39,201 nucleotides of DNA from Candidatus Fermentibacteraceae bacterium (GTDB lineage: Bacteria > Fermentibacterota > Fermentibacteria > Fermentibacterales > JCC-6): positions 1-39,201 of the forward strand of contig JAOZQW010000001.1 in the NCBI GenBank assembly GCA_029932015.1. The letters are read 5' to 3'. The notes under the pieces are model-generated. The model had not been told where the DNA came from. It made no database searches and saw only the letters and a list, made by a program, of their open reading frames with translations. A program made the position numbers and the translations under genes. Shown piece by piece: positions 7,640 to 16,164 of the stretch (positions are counted from its first letter, which is position 1; every line of letters begins with the position of its first letter).

Positions 7640-9871
7640 TTATCTAATGACGGCAAACTTGCCGATTATGTAGTCATCATTGGTCTCAACACGATAGATG
7701 TAGAGCCCAGATGTGACTTCCTGATCGTTCCTGCTGATCAGGTCCCAGAACTCCGTGCCTTCTTCGCCGCCCCAGCTACGGTGTTCAAGGGTGATGACAT
7801 GGTCACCGGCAAGTGTGTAGATGTGAATGTTGCACATGGCTGGCAGATGTGTGAAGGCGATCTTGTCGAAGTATGTCTGCTCCCATGCGGCCGAACCCCT
7901 GTATGGGTTCGGGACTACCCGTACGTTCTCGGTCCAGTTCGCGTCGGTACCCATGACCGGAGTGACCGGAAGGGGAGTACCCTCGAGTGTCTGTTTGTAG
8001 TTGGACCTGGTACTCTCTACATCGGTCTCTTCGTCGTACGAACAGACCACATAGTAGTAGGGGAAACCGTTGGTGACTGTCTCGTCGGTGTAGTTGGTTG
8101 TACCAACCGGTCGAGTAGCAACGAGTTCCCAGCCAGCGGGTTCGAAGGTCGAGCGATAGATGTTGTACCCACCGAGGTCTGTGTAGCTCTCAGCATTGGA
8201 ACCCCACTCGAGGTGGACCTGTCCATTGCCGGCTTCGTAGAAGAGAATGGGCGATGGCGGAAGCTTGGGAACACCCCAACCACCGTCGCGGTAGTACGCA
8301 TCCAGCATCCCGTCGGCAACCTCTCTGGCACCTTCGAGACCCATGCCGATAAGATAGCCACCGACCATGTGCAGGCTGTCACCCTCCTGGAGGTTGACCG
8401 GACCCGCGCTGATCAGGAAGCGATAGTCGAACACCGGGTAATCCAGTGCAAGCGGGTTGTCATGAACGATAGGGAAAGGTCCCGGATTGCCCGGAGCTAT
8501 AGCCTCCGGCGCATGAGGATGCCCTACCCAGTCAGTCATGTATGCAGGTCCGCTGTACTGTCCGCTGGCATCCGGGTTCTGACCCCACATGAAGTTGTAC
8601 TGCTCGAGGTCAGTACCAGGATCGCTCTCCCAGTTCCACCAGCCATGCGACTGAGGAATGGGGTAGTCGAAGACATCGATGGGACGCTCAATTGTTCCAT
8701 TAGCCTTTTTGATCCAGAAATCAAGCAGACGCCAGCTAATGAAGCCATTGGCAGGTGGTACGAGTTCAGGCTCACCTGAATCGTCCGTACCTGAGGACGG
8801 ATTGTCCCCGTCCCAGATGTAGCTCATGTTCCTCGGAACCACATGGTAAACCGTGTCGCCCACGGTGTGCTCCCAGTGATTCTCAGGCATGCCATCAGAG
8901 AACAAAGCAAGACCGGACTCGTTAAGAGTCCAGACGGTATCTCCTCCGACAGTTCTGAAGAGGATGGTGAAATGGTCACTGACACCATTCCCATCGACAT
9001 CATTGTCTAGAATATCATCCGATCCGATGTAGTTGTAGTAGTACCAGATGTTCTCTGGATCATCTGATGCTCTCGTATTATCCGGGTTCTGCTGGTAGGT
9101 GTAGATGTCCTGGGCGCTGGCCAGAGTTCCGTCGTCAAAGACGTACTCGAAGGTTGCGTCAGGATCGTTGCACCAGATAGCATGGCCGTCGTAGTAGACC
9201 AGGTCATCGATGTGGCATTCAGACACGTCACCAGTTGCAGCATCGCAGTCAGCCTTCATCGACACCATGAAGGCGTCGAGCGGCTCACCGCTGCCGTGCT
9301 CGGGATGATGCGTCAGGATGAGGTCCTGGGCGATGAAGTCGTTGTAGCCCGGGGTGCCCCAGCCGTAGTTCTCATTGTAGATCCCGATACCGTATGGATC
9401 CGAGTTCTGGCCTGGATAGTTCCAGTCGTCGAAACCGTACTGGGTCTCTTCGAGAGCGGTGGGTCCGGGACTCAGCTTCTCAGCTGCGAATCCCTCGCTG
9501 GCCCACAATTCCCAGTTGCCGTAATCACTGCCGCTCATCCATTTTGCGACAGAGTCCGGATTAGGTGCTGTTACCGCACCGTACTGGCACGTCCAGAGAT
9601 CTCCTGTGAAGAGATAACTGCTGCCCTCACCGGCCGGCCACTCCATTGACGGGTAGTTCGCCCATGGATCGCCGTACATACCGATGTTCATGAGAGCGCT
9701 CCACATGTTGCTCAGGTTGTGGAGCATCCATACAGCCGGTGGCCGGGCATCGGTCGAGCCCTCCGGCATAGGTACCTCGCGCACCTCCCTGGCAAGGCCG
9801 GTGCCTGACAGTGCGAACACTGCCAGCACCGAGAGTACCAGGAACCCGCGAGTATAGCTGGAGTTCCTCAT
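7640..9871 (-). CDS. Large secreted protein with FN3 domain and type IX-like C-terminal sorting module
   Basis: About 743 residues from the ATG at 9871; a TTG at 9889 is also in frame but lies within the GGAGG ribosome site. A signal peptide covers residues about 8-28. The first 500 residues are rich in Trp, Asp, Gly and Tyr and match no domain I know. Around residues 540-630 there is a fibronectin type III-like domain (VHLEWGSNAESYTDLGGYNIYRS in outline). The last 90 residues are a typical sorting module: VVPNPYRGSAAWEQ, then IHIYTLAGD, then TSGLYIYRVE and a final GKFAVIR. Such proteins are exported across the outer membrane and held at the surface. It precedes the PorV-like gene by 13 bp. 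Confidence 0.83.
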   Translation of the reverse strand: MRNSSYTRGFLVLSVLAVFALSGTGLAREVREVPMPEGSTDARPPAVWMLHNLSNMWSALMNIGMYGDPWANYPSMEWPAGEGSSYLFTGDLWTCQYGAVTAPNPDSVAKWMSGSDYGNWELWASEGFAAEKLSPGPTALEETQYGFDDWNYPGQNSDPYGIGIYNENYGWGTPGYNDFIAQDLILTHHPEHGSGEPLDAFMVSMKADCDAATGDVSECHIDDLVYYDGHAIWCNDPDATFEYVFDDGTLASAQDIYTYQQNPDNTRASDDPENIWYYYNYIGSDDILDNDVDGNGVSDHFTILFRTVGGDTVWTLNESGLALFSDGMPENHWEHTVGDTVYHVVPRNMSYIWDGDNPSSGTDDSGEPELVPPANGFISWRLLDFWIKKANGTIERPIDVFDYPIPQSHGWWNWESDPGTDLEQYNFMWGQNPDASGQYSGPAYMTDWVGHPHAPEAIAPGNPGPFPIVHDNPLALDYPVFDYRFLISAGPVNLQEGDSLHMVGGYLIGMGLEGAREVADGMLDAYYRDGGWGVPKLPPSPILFYEAGNGQVHLEWGSNAESYTDLGGYNIYRSTFEPAGWELVATRPVGTTNYTDETVTNGFPYYYVVCSYDEETDVESTRSNYKQTLEGTPLPVTPVMGTDANWTENVRVVPNPYRGSAAWEQTYFDKIAFTHLPAMCNIHIYTLAGDHVITLEHRSWGGEEGTEFWDLISRNDQEVTSGLYIYRVETNDDYIIGKFAVIR

Positions 9872-9988
9872 ACTTCCCTTTACCTCCAATTCCTAGATGA
9901 CTTCGTGGTTGCATCCCGAGTTCCATTATGGCTCTCGGTCCGCACATCCGCGATTCCGGTTATCTTCTCTTGCACTTTCATCATACGA

Positions 9989-10660
9989 TCAGTTTTCGAG
10001 ACTGAAGTTGTACGTGACGGTTGTCCATACACTCACTGGGATGCCGTTGTTCTGCGCGGGAGTCCACCTTGTGTTCCAGGCTGCCGACAGGGCCGCCTGA
10101 TCAAGTGCATTGACTCCGCTTGAATTGTAGAGCTGCACATCAACAACGCTTCCGCTAGAGTCGACGAACACCCATAGCACGACGCTGCCCTCTATCCCGG
10201 CCTGAAGGGCCATTGCCGGATAGTCGGGTCTTGGCTGATAGGTGCAGGTCGGAAATACCTCCGCCGGCATGAAACGCGGCGGTCCGGTGCCTTCCGACTC
10301 CTGCTCAGCAGCCTCGTCGCCCTGCTCGATCGTCGAAACCTCTTCGAGGCCTTCTGTCTCATCCTCGAGAGAGAGAGTCACATCGACGTCAAGTTCCTCA
10401 ACCTCCTGCTCGACTTCCTCCTCCTGCTCTTCCTGCTCCTCCTCGATCTCCTCTTCCTGCTCCTCGACGGTGTCATCGAAGGCGATGTCGGTTTCTACCG
10501 CCTCCATCTCGCTGTCCACCGTCCGCGTGGAGAGCCTACCAAGCTGGCTAGCCGGGATAAGCTCGAAGAAGATGATGAGTATCGCGAGGCCTATAACCAT
10601 GCCCCACTCGAAGTTGAGGGTGGAGTGCCTGTAATCGCCATTGCTGTCTTTGGACATCAT
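9989..10660 (-). CDS. tonB: TonB-like energy transducer with acidic linker
   Basis: A 223-residue protein with one N-terminal membrane helix (about 19-36), a long linker, and a C-terminal TonB domain (about 138-223). The domain shows PRPDYPAMALQAGIEGSVVL, then LDQAALSAAWNTRWTPA and a closing TVTYNFSLEN. TonB spans the periplasm and passes proton-motive force from ExbB/ExbD to outer-membrane receptors. Most known TonB linkers are Pro-rich with Glu-Pro and Lys-Pro repeats; residues 65-90 here are nearly all Glu and Gln, with few prolines. It lies 8 bp after exbD and downstream of two receptors. A GAGAGGGGGG sequence precedes the start; the second Met is an equal candidate. Confidence 0.88.
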   Translation of the reverse strand: MMSKDSNGDYRHSTLNFEWGMVIGLAILIIFFELIPASQLGRLSTRTVDSEMEAVETDIAFDDTVEEQEEEIEEEQEEQEEEVEQEVEELDVDVTLSLEDETEGLEEVSTIEQGDEAAEQESEGTGPPRFMPAEVFPTCTYQPRPDYPAMALQAGIEGSVVLWVFVDSSGSVVDVQLYNSSGVNALDQAALSAAWNTRWTPAQNNGIPVSVWTTVTYNFSLEN

Positions 10661-10668
10661 CCCCCCTC

Positions 10669-11130
10669 TCAGTAGAGTCCGAGTTCTTCAGCATTAAACT
10701 GAATACTGTATATCTCTTCAAACCTCATTGATCCGAAAAGATCGACCATTGCCTGCATCGGGACTCGCGAGTCGATGTTCAGCACAACAACGTCCAGACG
10801 CTTGTTCTGTTCGCGCCAGAACCTGTCGCTCAGAATGGACAGCTGCTCAGCGATCTGGGAGAGGGGCATATCGTAGTCCCCTATCCTTGCGACCAGCTCG
10901 CTGCTGTCATTGCCAGGCTCAACCTGCTTGACCCATACGGTGACCGTCAGGTACTGCTTGCCGAGCTCATTCATCACTTCGTGATGTGCCTGGGGGAAGC
11001 GGACCCGAAGGCCACCATCCTCCTTGAACAATGTAGTCGCCATGAAGAAAACCAGGAGCAGGAAAACGATGTCGGCCATCGTTCCCGTGAAGATATTTCC
11101 AGTAACCTTCATTCTTCTCTTGAATTTCAT
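10669..11130 (-). CDS. exbD: ExbD/TolR family protein, short form
   Basis: A 153-residue protein of usual ExbD length. A basic N-terminus leads to a single membrane helix at about 19-36 (MADIVFLLLVFFMATTLF) containing the conserved Asp20 of the proton path. A periplasmic domain follows, ending in a segment with VVLNIDSRVPMQAMVDLF that matches the typical ExbD core. The start overlaps the stop of the longer exbD by one base (TGATG), so the two are translationally coupled. With ExbB it forms the inner-membrane motor that energises TonB. Confidence 0.9.
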   Translation of the reverse strand: MKFKRRMKVTGNIFTGTMADIVFLLLVFFMATTLFKEDGGLRVRFPQAHHEVMNELGKQYLTVTVWVKQVEPGNDSSELVARIGDYDMPLSQIAEQLSILSDRFWREQNKRLDVVVLNIDSRVPMQAMVDLFGSMRFEEIYSIQFNAEELGLY

Positions 11131-11879
11131 CAGGCATCACCTCCGAGTCTCTCCTGGATTGTGACTCCTGTCCTGCTCACGCCATTCAGGCGGAGAAGGT
11201 CAAGGGCAAATATCATGCCCTCATAATCACAATCCGGGAAGAACTTGAGGATCACGACCAGCTCGCTCTCTCGGACAACAGAGGCTATTTCGCCCTGCCG
11301 CACATCTGAGAGAACAAGTGTGTCACCGAAAGCGATCTCTCCGAAGATGGGATCCATCTCCAGCGGTATCCGGCTGCCCATGATGGTCCGCAGAATGCCG
11401 GGTCTCACCATGGGTACGAGATTTTCCGCACTAATCGCGGTTTCAAGTGAGCTGTACGTCCCGGAAGGAACGCCCTTAGCCACCTGGAGGTTGCTCAGAA
11501 GCCTGTCGAGCGATGCCGACATTGCTTCCACCCTCTGGGAGGCCAGCGTTCTTATTCCGTTATGCAGGCTCGTGTCCTGGAGGCTCACGTCCTCACCGGC
11601 TCTCGCCCTTTGCAGGGGGCCCTCGGGCGGCGCCTGATCGATCAGGGCCACATACTCGTGGGCTCCCCACTGCTTGATGGTCATGACGAGTCTGTTCGTC
11701 TCGTCGATGACCACTTCCTGGGTCTCCGAATCAGGCTTCTTTGGAAGCTTGAAAGAGATCCCTTTCTGCACCTCAAAAGTGGTCGTGACCAGGAAGAAGA
11801 TAAGCAGCAGGAACGCAATGTCGGACATTGAGGCATCGGGGATATCCCCGCTTGCTCTCGGTCTGTTACGTATCCGCAT
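11130..11879 (-). CDS. exbD: ExbD/TolR family protein, long form with periplasmic insertion
   Basis: A 249-residue ExbD homologue, about 100 residues longer than usual. The N-terminus has the same pattern as its neighbour: a basic start, then SMSDIAFLLLIFFLVTTTFE with Asp20 in the single membrane helix. The additional material lies in the periplasmic part, roughly residues 80-190, and includes a helical segment (ASQRVEAMSASLDRLLSNLQ). A normal ExbD-like end follows (VVILKFFPDCDYEGMIFALD, then a GVSRTGVTIQ strand). It lies 18 bp after exbB and overlaps the short exbD by 1 nt. Two unequal ExbDs beside one ExbB suggest a hetero-assembly, which is inference. Confidence 0.87.
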   Translation of the reverse strand: MRIRNRPRASGDIPDASMSDIAFLLLIFFLVTTTFEVQKGISFKLPKKPDSETQEVVIDETNRLVMTIKQWGAHEYVALIDQAPPEGPLQRARAGEDVSLQDTSLHNGIRTLASQRVEAMSASLDRLLSNLQVAKGVPSGTYSSLETAISAENLVPMVRPGILRTIMGSRIPLEMDPIFGEIAFGDTLVLSDVRQGEIASVVRESELVVILKFFPDCDYEGMIFALDLLRLNGVSRTGVTIQERLGGDA

Positions 11880-11897
11880 CCGTGCTCCTTCTTACCA

Positions 11898-12737
11898 TTA
11901 CAGCTGCTTGAGGTGCTCCATGTCCGACAGCTTATCCACGAGGAAAATGCTGGCTTCTTCCATATCGATCACGAATCGTCCGATCTTGGCGATGAAGTAG
12001 TTATGGGCCATCTGGATCGGAATCGCGATTGTAAGACCAGTCGCAGTTGTGATGAGGGCTTCCTGGATACCACCGGCGACGAGGCTGGCCTCGACGTTCT
12101 TCGCAGCGGCAATCTCACCGAAAGCCTTGATCATTCCAGAAACCGTACCAAGGAATCCAAGCATCGGTGCGATGCTCGAGACCGAAGCAAGTACAACGAT
12201 ACCCTTCTCGAGGAAGGCCATTTCAATACCGCCTGCGCTCTCGACAGCCTTCTCGACGGCTTCAAGTCCCTTGTCGTGTCGGACAAGTCCGGCATGCATT
12301 ATCGATGCAACAGGTCCACTTGTCCTGGCGCAGAGATCCTCAGCGCCTTTGATATCGCCCTTACGGATGAAGCCACCGACCTTCTCGAGGAAGGAGTTGA
12401 CATCAATCCGGAGTTTGCCGTAGGTGATAAACCTCTCTACAGCAACAGCGATTCCGATAAGAAGCGAGAGAAGGAGCGGATACATGAAGGGTCCGCCTGC
12501 AAGGAAGAGGTCCTTGAGGTCCATGCTGGCGCTCTCCGCGCGCTCTACTTCCTCACCTACTGGAGCATCGGCCACGGGCTCCTGTACAACAGGTTCCTCG
12601 ATAACCGGCTCTTCAACTACAGGCTCCTCGATGACCTCGGTCACCTCTTCAATTGGAGCCTCTTCTGTTCCGGGTTCCTCTGGCTGTGCCCACGCTATGG
12701 CTGTGAGCACGAGGAACAGCAGCAGGAATTTACGCAT
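11898..12737 (-). CDS. exbB: ExbB/TolQ/MotA family proton channel with N-terminal periplasmic extension
   Basis: A 279-residue protein. It opens with a signal-like peptide (MRKFLLLFLVLTAIAWAQP), then residues 20-70 form an acidic tract of repeated EEPV/EEPI units. The channel domain follows: a first helix at about 83-103 (GGPFMYPLLLSLLIGIAVAV) leading into ERFITY, and a TolQ/ExbB core near residues 185-265 with PMLGFLGTVSGMI and EALITTATGLTIAIP. ExbB and ExbD form the proton-driven motor for TonB. ExbB with an N-terminal signal and extension is known from several phyla. The gene begins the motor cassette, 81 bp after the receptor gene, with AAGGAG 8 nt before its ATG. Confidence 0.9.
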   Translation of the reverse strand: MRKFLLLFLVLTAIAWAQPEEPGTEEAPIEEVTEVIEEPVVEEPVIEEPVVQEPVADAPVGEEVERAESASMDLKDLFLAGGPFMYPLLLSLLIGIAVAVERFITYGKLRIDVNSFLEKVGGFIRKGDIKGAEDLCARTSGPVASIMHAGLVRHDKGLEAVEKAVESAGGIEMAFLEKGIVVLASVSSIAPMLGFLGTVSGMIKAFGEIAAAKNVEASLVAGGIQEALITTATGLTIAIPIQMAHNYFIAKIGRFVIDMEEASIFLVDKLSDMEHLKQL

Positions 12738-12773
12738 CTAGTTCTCTCCTTATGTCATTCCAGTCAAGTGCCA

Positions 12774-12797
12774 TGGGACCGGCAGAAGCCGGTCCCA
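12774..12797 (-). other. Intercistronic hairpin between receptor and exbB
   Basis: A perfect 10-bp stem (12774-12783 with 12788-12797) closes the loop AGAA. It lies between the receptor stop and the exbB start. There is no T-run after it on the minus strand, so partial termination or protection of mRNA ends is more likely than full termination. Such an element could set receptor and motor at different levels. Confidence 0.5.
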
Positions 12798-12818
12798 CGG
12801 ACAGTTGTTCTTCTCAGG

Positions 12819-15593
12819 CTACCACTCGATACCGAGGCCGAACCTGATCATTCTGGGTCTGCTGAAGACGTACGGATTACCTGCAGATCCCTTGGGATCG
12901 TGATCGGGCTGGCCGTCGCCGTTCATGTCGGCATCGTACCAGGCCGGATCAATGATGGTGTTGATATTCTGCCTGTCGAACAGGTTGTTGACCTGACAGT
13001 AGGCATCAAGGATCAGATCACCGACCCAGAAGGTCTTGTTGACCTTGAGGGTGGTCATCATGGTCCATGGATATCTCTGACCATTGATCTCCGGCTGGGC
13101 GGTTCCCTGATCAGCCTGGCTGTAGGGGAATCCGCTGCCGTAGTTCCAGGAGAGATGAAGACCGAAGCCTTCGAGGAACGGGGTTTCACCGATCCTGGGA
13201 CCCTCACCCTGTGGAATGCGGAAATCGAATTCCGCGTTGACACTGTGCCTCTGGTCCCAATTGAGATAGGACTCCTTCTTGGGAATTATCCAGCCGGCCC
13301 ATGTGTACTGGTAGTTCTGGGTCGAGCCGGAGCTCTTGCCCATGGCAATTGCGTAAGTGTAGTTGACGCTGCCTGACCAGAAATTGCTCGGCCTTCTCTG
13401 AAGAGTCAGCTCTGCACCTCTGATATTACCGTAGTCACCATTGATGAAGAGGTCGTAGGCATCAACCGCAGAGTAGAAGTTCTGCTGCATGTCGACGAGA
13501 CCGGTGATGTCCTTGTAGTAGCCCGTTACGTCGATCATGGTGATGTCGTCGAACTGATGCTTCACACCGATCTCGTAGGAGATGGTCTCCTCAGGAGACA
13601 GGTCGGGATTGCCAACCTGCGGGAAGGCGCCCGAGAGGTCGAAGTCAGCCCCGCGGAACATACGGTCGAATGCAGGGGTCTGGAAGTAGTGACCGTATGT
13701 GAAGTGAAGGACATCGCGCTCGGTGATGGGATGGGAGAATCCAACACGCGGACTCAGGTGGTACTTCACCGGAACGCTGACTGGATTGATGATGTGATCC
13801 GGATCGCCGGCCTCTGTCCCGGGATTAACGGGGTTCGTGGGATCGGCGGGATACTCATCAAAATTGGGATCGAAGTAATCGAAGCGAAGACCGGCATTAA
13901 CGATCATGCCGCGATACTCCATCTTGTCCTGGATATACGCCGCACCCGAATTGGGGAAGGCGTGATATCTGTTGGCATAGATGTTGCCACCTGAGGCCGT
14001 ATCGATGCTGTAATCGAAGATGTCGTAGTACTTGCCCTCAATACCGGCCTTGAGCTGATGCTCCTGATTGATCTGGCTTGTGAGATCCATCCTGAAAGTG
14101 GAGGTTGTGCTCACCGTCTCGCCCCACGCCATACGGCTTGCACCCTGACGGTAGAACCCGTCGGTGTCCTGTATCCTGGAGGGCGTGTAATTCTGCCAGT
14201 CGTCCCAGCTCCAGTCCTCACCGAGCCACTCTGTCTGAAGAGTGGGATCGGTGGCATCTGGATTATTTCTGATCTTGTAGCTGAAAGCCGCCTGGTACTG
14301 GTTGAGTTTGACTTCCATGAATGTGGCGTCGCTGAGAGTCTGGGTGACGCTAATGCCGACACTGTAGTTGTTCCAGAACCTTGTAGGCAGACCGTAGAGA
14401 ATGTCCTTGCCCCAGGCGAGAGTGTCGCCATAAGCCGAGGAGGTGGTATCCGTGTCGATGTAGGGATTCTCGAACCTGTGCCATCCCCAATCGCTCCAGC
14501 CGGCCATGCGATCCATGTAGTAACCGGTAAGGTTGATCTTGGTTCTGGGGTTGGGCTTGTAAGTGAGCTTGACGTTACCGGTGTAGGTCTGACCCCAGTC
14601 GTTGTAACCGTAGCCGTACCTTCCGTTCTCGCCTCCACCTGTCTGAAGGTATTCACCGACGAGGAAGAGGTTCATGTCGCCGGGGATGTCGAGACCGATG
14701 GCGGGTAGAAGGTAGCTTGTGATGGGCTCGGGTCCGCCCAGGGAGGCCTCGGCATTAAGCCTGGCTTCCGCAAAGGGACCGATATTGCTCCATCTCCATC
14801 CGCTATCGGGTGCAGCTGGATCGATACCGCCCCAGTGCCAGTCGCTGGCAAGGCCGAGGGCATCAAAATTGTTGCCGTTCGCGCTGATCTCACCATGGTA
14901 CGAACGTCCACCCTCGCGGGTGACGATGTTGACCACACCGGACTGCGCATTACCGTACTCTGCTCCAAAACCACCACTTATGATGGAGGTCTCGGCAACA
15001 GCTGACATCGGGATGTCACTGTTGAAAACATTGTTCGTCGGGTCGATCTGAGCGACGCCGTCAACGAGGTAAACGACCTCGCCGCTGCGGCCACCGCGCA
15101 TGTGGAGGCCGCCCCTGTTGGTGGCGCCTGCCTGCCTGCCGACCACATCTGCAATACCGGCGACGGGCATGGTCCTTATCTCATCTCGACCGACGACCGA
15201 AACGGACTCGCTCGAGTTGAAAAGGATCGCATCCCTTGAGCCGGACACCTGTATAAAGGTCTCTCCGACTGTTCCGCCGCTATTCAGCGAAAAGTTCAGC
15301 GGGGATGTCTGGTCAACGATGACCATCACACCCTGCGCTGTCTGGTCCTGCATACCGACCATTCGAGCCTGTACATCGTACTGGCCAGGCTGCAGGTTGA
15401 TGATGAAGTACTCTCCATTGGCATCCGTCATTGCGCCGTAGGAAGTCCCTACGACCATCACGGTGGCACCGATGAGCGGCTCTCCTGAGCCGTCGGTGAT
15501 TCTTCCGGCTATCTTGCCGGTGGTACCAGCCGTTGCTGACAGAGCCACGAACAGCACTAGGACAATGGACAGTAACGTTGCTTTTCTAGGCAC
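12819..15593 (-). CDS. TonB-dependent receptor with N-terminal carboxypeptidase-regulatory-like domain (paralogue 1)
   Basis: A 924-residue outer-membrane receptor. The signal peptide covers about residues 1-22. Residues 25-110 form a CarboxypepD_reg-like beta-sandwich (GKIAGRITDGSGEPLIGATV and TDANGEYFIINLQPGQYDV). The plug domain follows at about 120-230 with VVGRDEIRTMPVAGIADVV, VYLVDGVAQIDP and EYGNAQSGVVNIVTREGG. The remaining 690 residues are barrel strands ending in IRFGLGIEW, with Trp rather than Phe as the last residue. The start is GTG with GGGAG 8 nt upstream. The substrate cannot be read from sequence. The N-terminal domain is typical of Bacteroidota-type receptors. ExbB follows directly, so receptor and motor are probably co-transcribed. 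Confidence 0.93.
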   Translation of the reverse strand: MPRKATLLSIVLVLFVALSATAGTTGKIAGRITDGSGEPLIGATVMVVGTSYGAMTDANGEYFIINLQPGQYDVQARMVGMQDQTAQGVMVIVDQTSPLNFSLNSGGTVGETFIQVSGSRDAILFNSSESVSVVGRDEIRTMPVAGIADVVGRQAGATNRGGLHMRGGRSGEVVYLVDGVAQIDPTNNVFNSDIPMSAVAETSIISGGFGAEYGNAQSGVVNIVTREGGRSYHGEISANGNNFDALGLASDWHWGGIDPAAPDSGWRWSNIGPFAEARLNAEASLGGPEPITSYLLPAIGLDIPGDMNLFLVGEYLQTGGGENGRYGYGYNDWGQTYTGNVKLTYKPNPRTKINLTGYYMDRMAGWSDWGWHRFENPYIDTDTTSSAYGDTLAWGKDILYGLPTRFWNNYSVGISVTQTLSDATFMEVKLNQYQAAFSYKIRNNPDATDPTLQTEWLGEDWSWDDWQNYTPSRIQDTDGFYRQGASRMAWGETVSTTSTFRMDLTSQINQEHQLKAGIEGKYYDIFDYSIDTASGGNIYANRYHAFPNSGAAYIQDKMEYRGMIVNAGLRFDYFDPNFDEYPADPTNPVNPGTEAGDPDHIINPVSVPVKYHLSPRVGFSHPITERDVLHFTYGHYFQTPAFDRMFRGADFDLSGAFPQVGNPDLSPEETISYEIGVKHQFDDITMIDVTGYYKDITGLVDMQQNFYSAVDAYDLFINGDYGNIRGAELTLQRRPSNFWSGSVNYTYAIAMGKSSGSTQNYQYTWAGWIIPKKESYLNWDQRHSVNAEFDFRIPQGEGPRIGETPFLEGFGLHLSWNYGSGFPYSQADQGTAQPEINGQRYPWTMMTTLKVNKTFWVGDLILDAYCQVNNLFDRQNINTIIDPAWYDADMNGDGQPDHDPKGSAGNPYVFSRPRMIRFGLGIEW

Positions 15594-16164
15594 CGCAGTA
15601 GCTCCCTTCCATTTCGCGACCTCCCAGTCGCGGTTGAAACAAGACCTCGACTCCGCGAAGAAGCATGCTGCACACCCCCTTCTACACTCCTCCAGGAGTC
15701 ATACAATTCGTTGCGTTGCAAAGTGTTAGAGAAATCTGAAACTGATTCTGAGAGTATACCTCCCCTGCTCGTATTTGTTGATTCGACTTGAGCATACGCC
15801 CCGTTGAAACCGGAGTCAAGACAACCAGATCCAGCTATTGAAAAGGGGGCATGGCAATCCCGCAGCAGCCATCTATATCGTGCTTCTTGTATAGGATTGC
15901 AGTGAGCTAAGTGAGCTTCGCATGGAGGTGCCCTTCCACCACCAAATTCGGTAGTGGATACGCTATCCCCATACTTTCCGGGAAGAGACGGCATTTCCGT
16001 CCTCCATCCTTCCTCCCGTATGTAAAACCAGAAGTAAGGCAGACAGTTCCCTAGAATTGTTCTCGGAATTGCCTTCAATGACTGCATCAAGTGCTTTCGA
16101 ATGAAGTAGTTGCAACAGGGAGAAGGGATTAGAGTGGCAGATCAGCACATTGCATCCTTCCCGA
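15594..16164 (-). other. 571-bp intergenic region between tandem receptor genes
   Basis: No convincing gene is seen; the one longer minus-strand frame across it overlaps the receptor start and has no domain or ribosome site. It holds a candidate promoter (15753-15781), a short palindrome around 15684-15697 (ACTCC/GGAGT), and a 6-bp CGCGAC/GTCGCG hairpin at 15615-15632 in the presumed leader of receptor 1. No T-tailed terminator was found after receptor 2. Confidence 0.5.
15753..15781 (-). promoter_or_regulatory. Candidate sigma-70-type promoter for receptor 1 and downstream motor genes
   Basis: On the minus strand TCAACA (15776-15781) and TATACT (15753-15758) are separated by exactly 17 bp and match the consensus at 4/6 and 5/6 positions. 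They lie about 160 bp before the GTG start. The match is by eye; the host's promoter consensus is unknown. Confidence 0.4.

Noticed and set aside
7385..8779. A 464-codon plus-strand open frame
   Set aside because: It lies entirely antisense to the end of the PorV-like gene and the secreted FN3 protein gene, has no domain, and is explained by the base bias of those genes.
9890..9988. Possible terminator or small gene between tonB and the secreted protein
   Set aside because: No clear stem, T-run or ribosome site with an open frame was found in these 99 bp.
11913..13376. A 487-codon plus-strand open frame
   Set aside because: It is antisense across exbB and the receptor 3' end; the translation has no known motif and crosses the intercistronic hairpin, unlike a real gene.
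15557..16090. A 177-codon minus-strand frame between the receptors
   Set aside because: It runs into the receptor 1 start in another frame, lacks a ribosome site and any recognisable pattern; considered non-coding.
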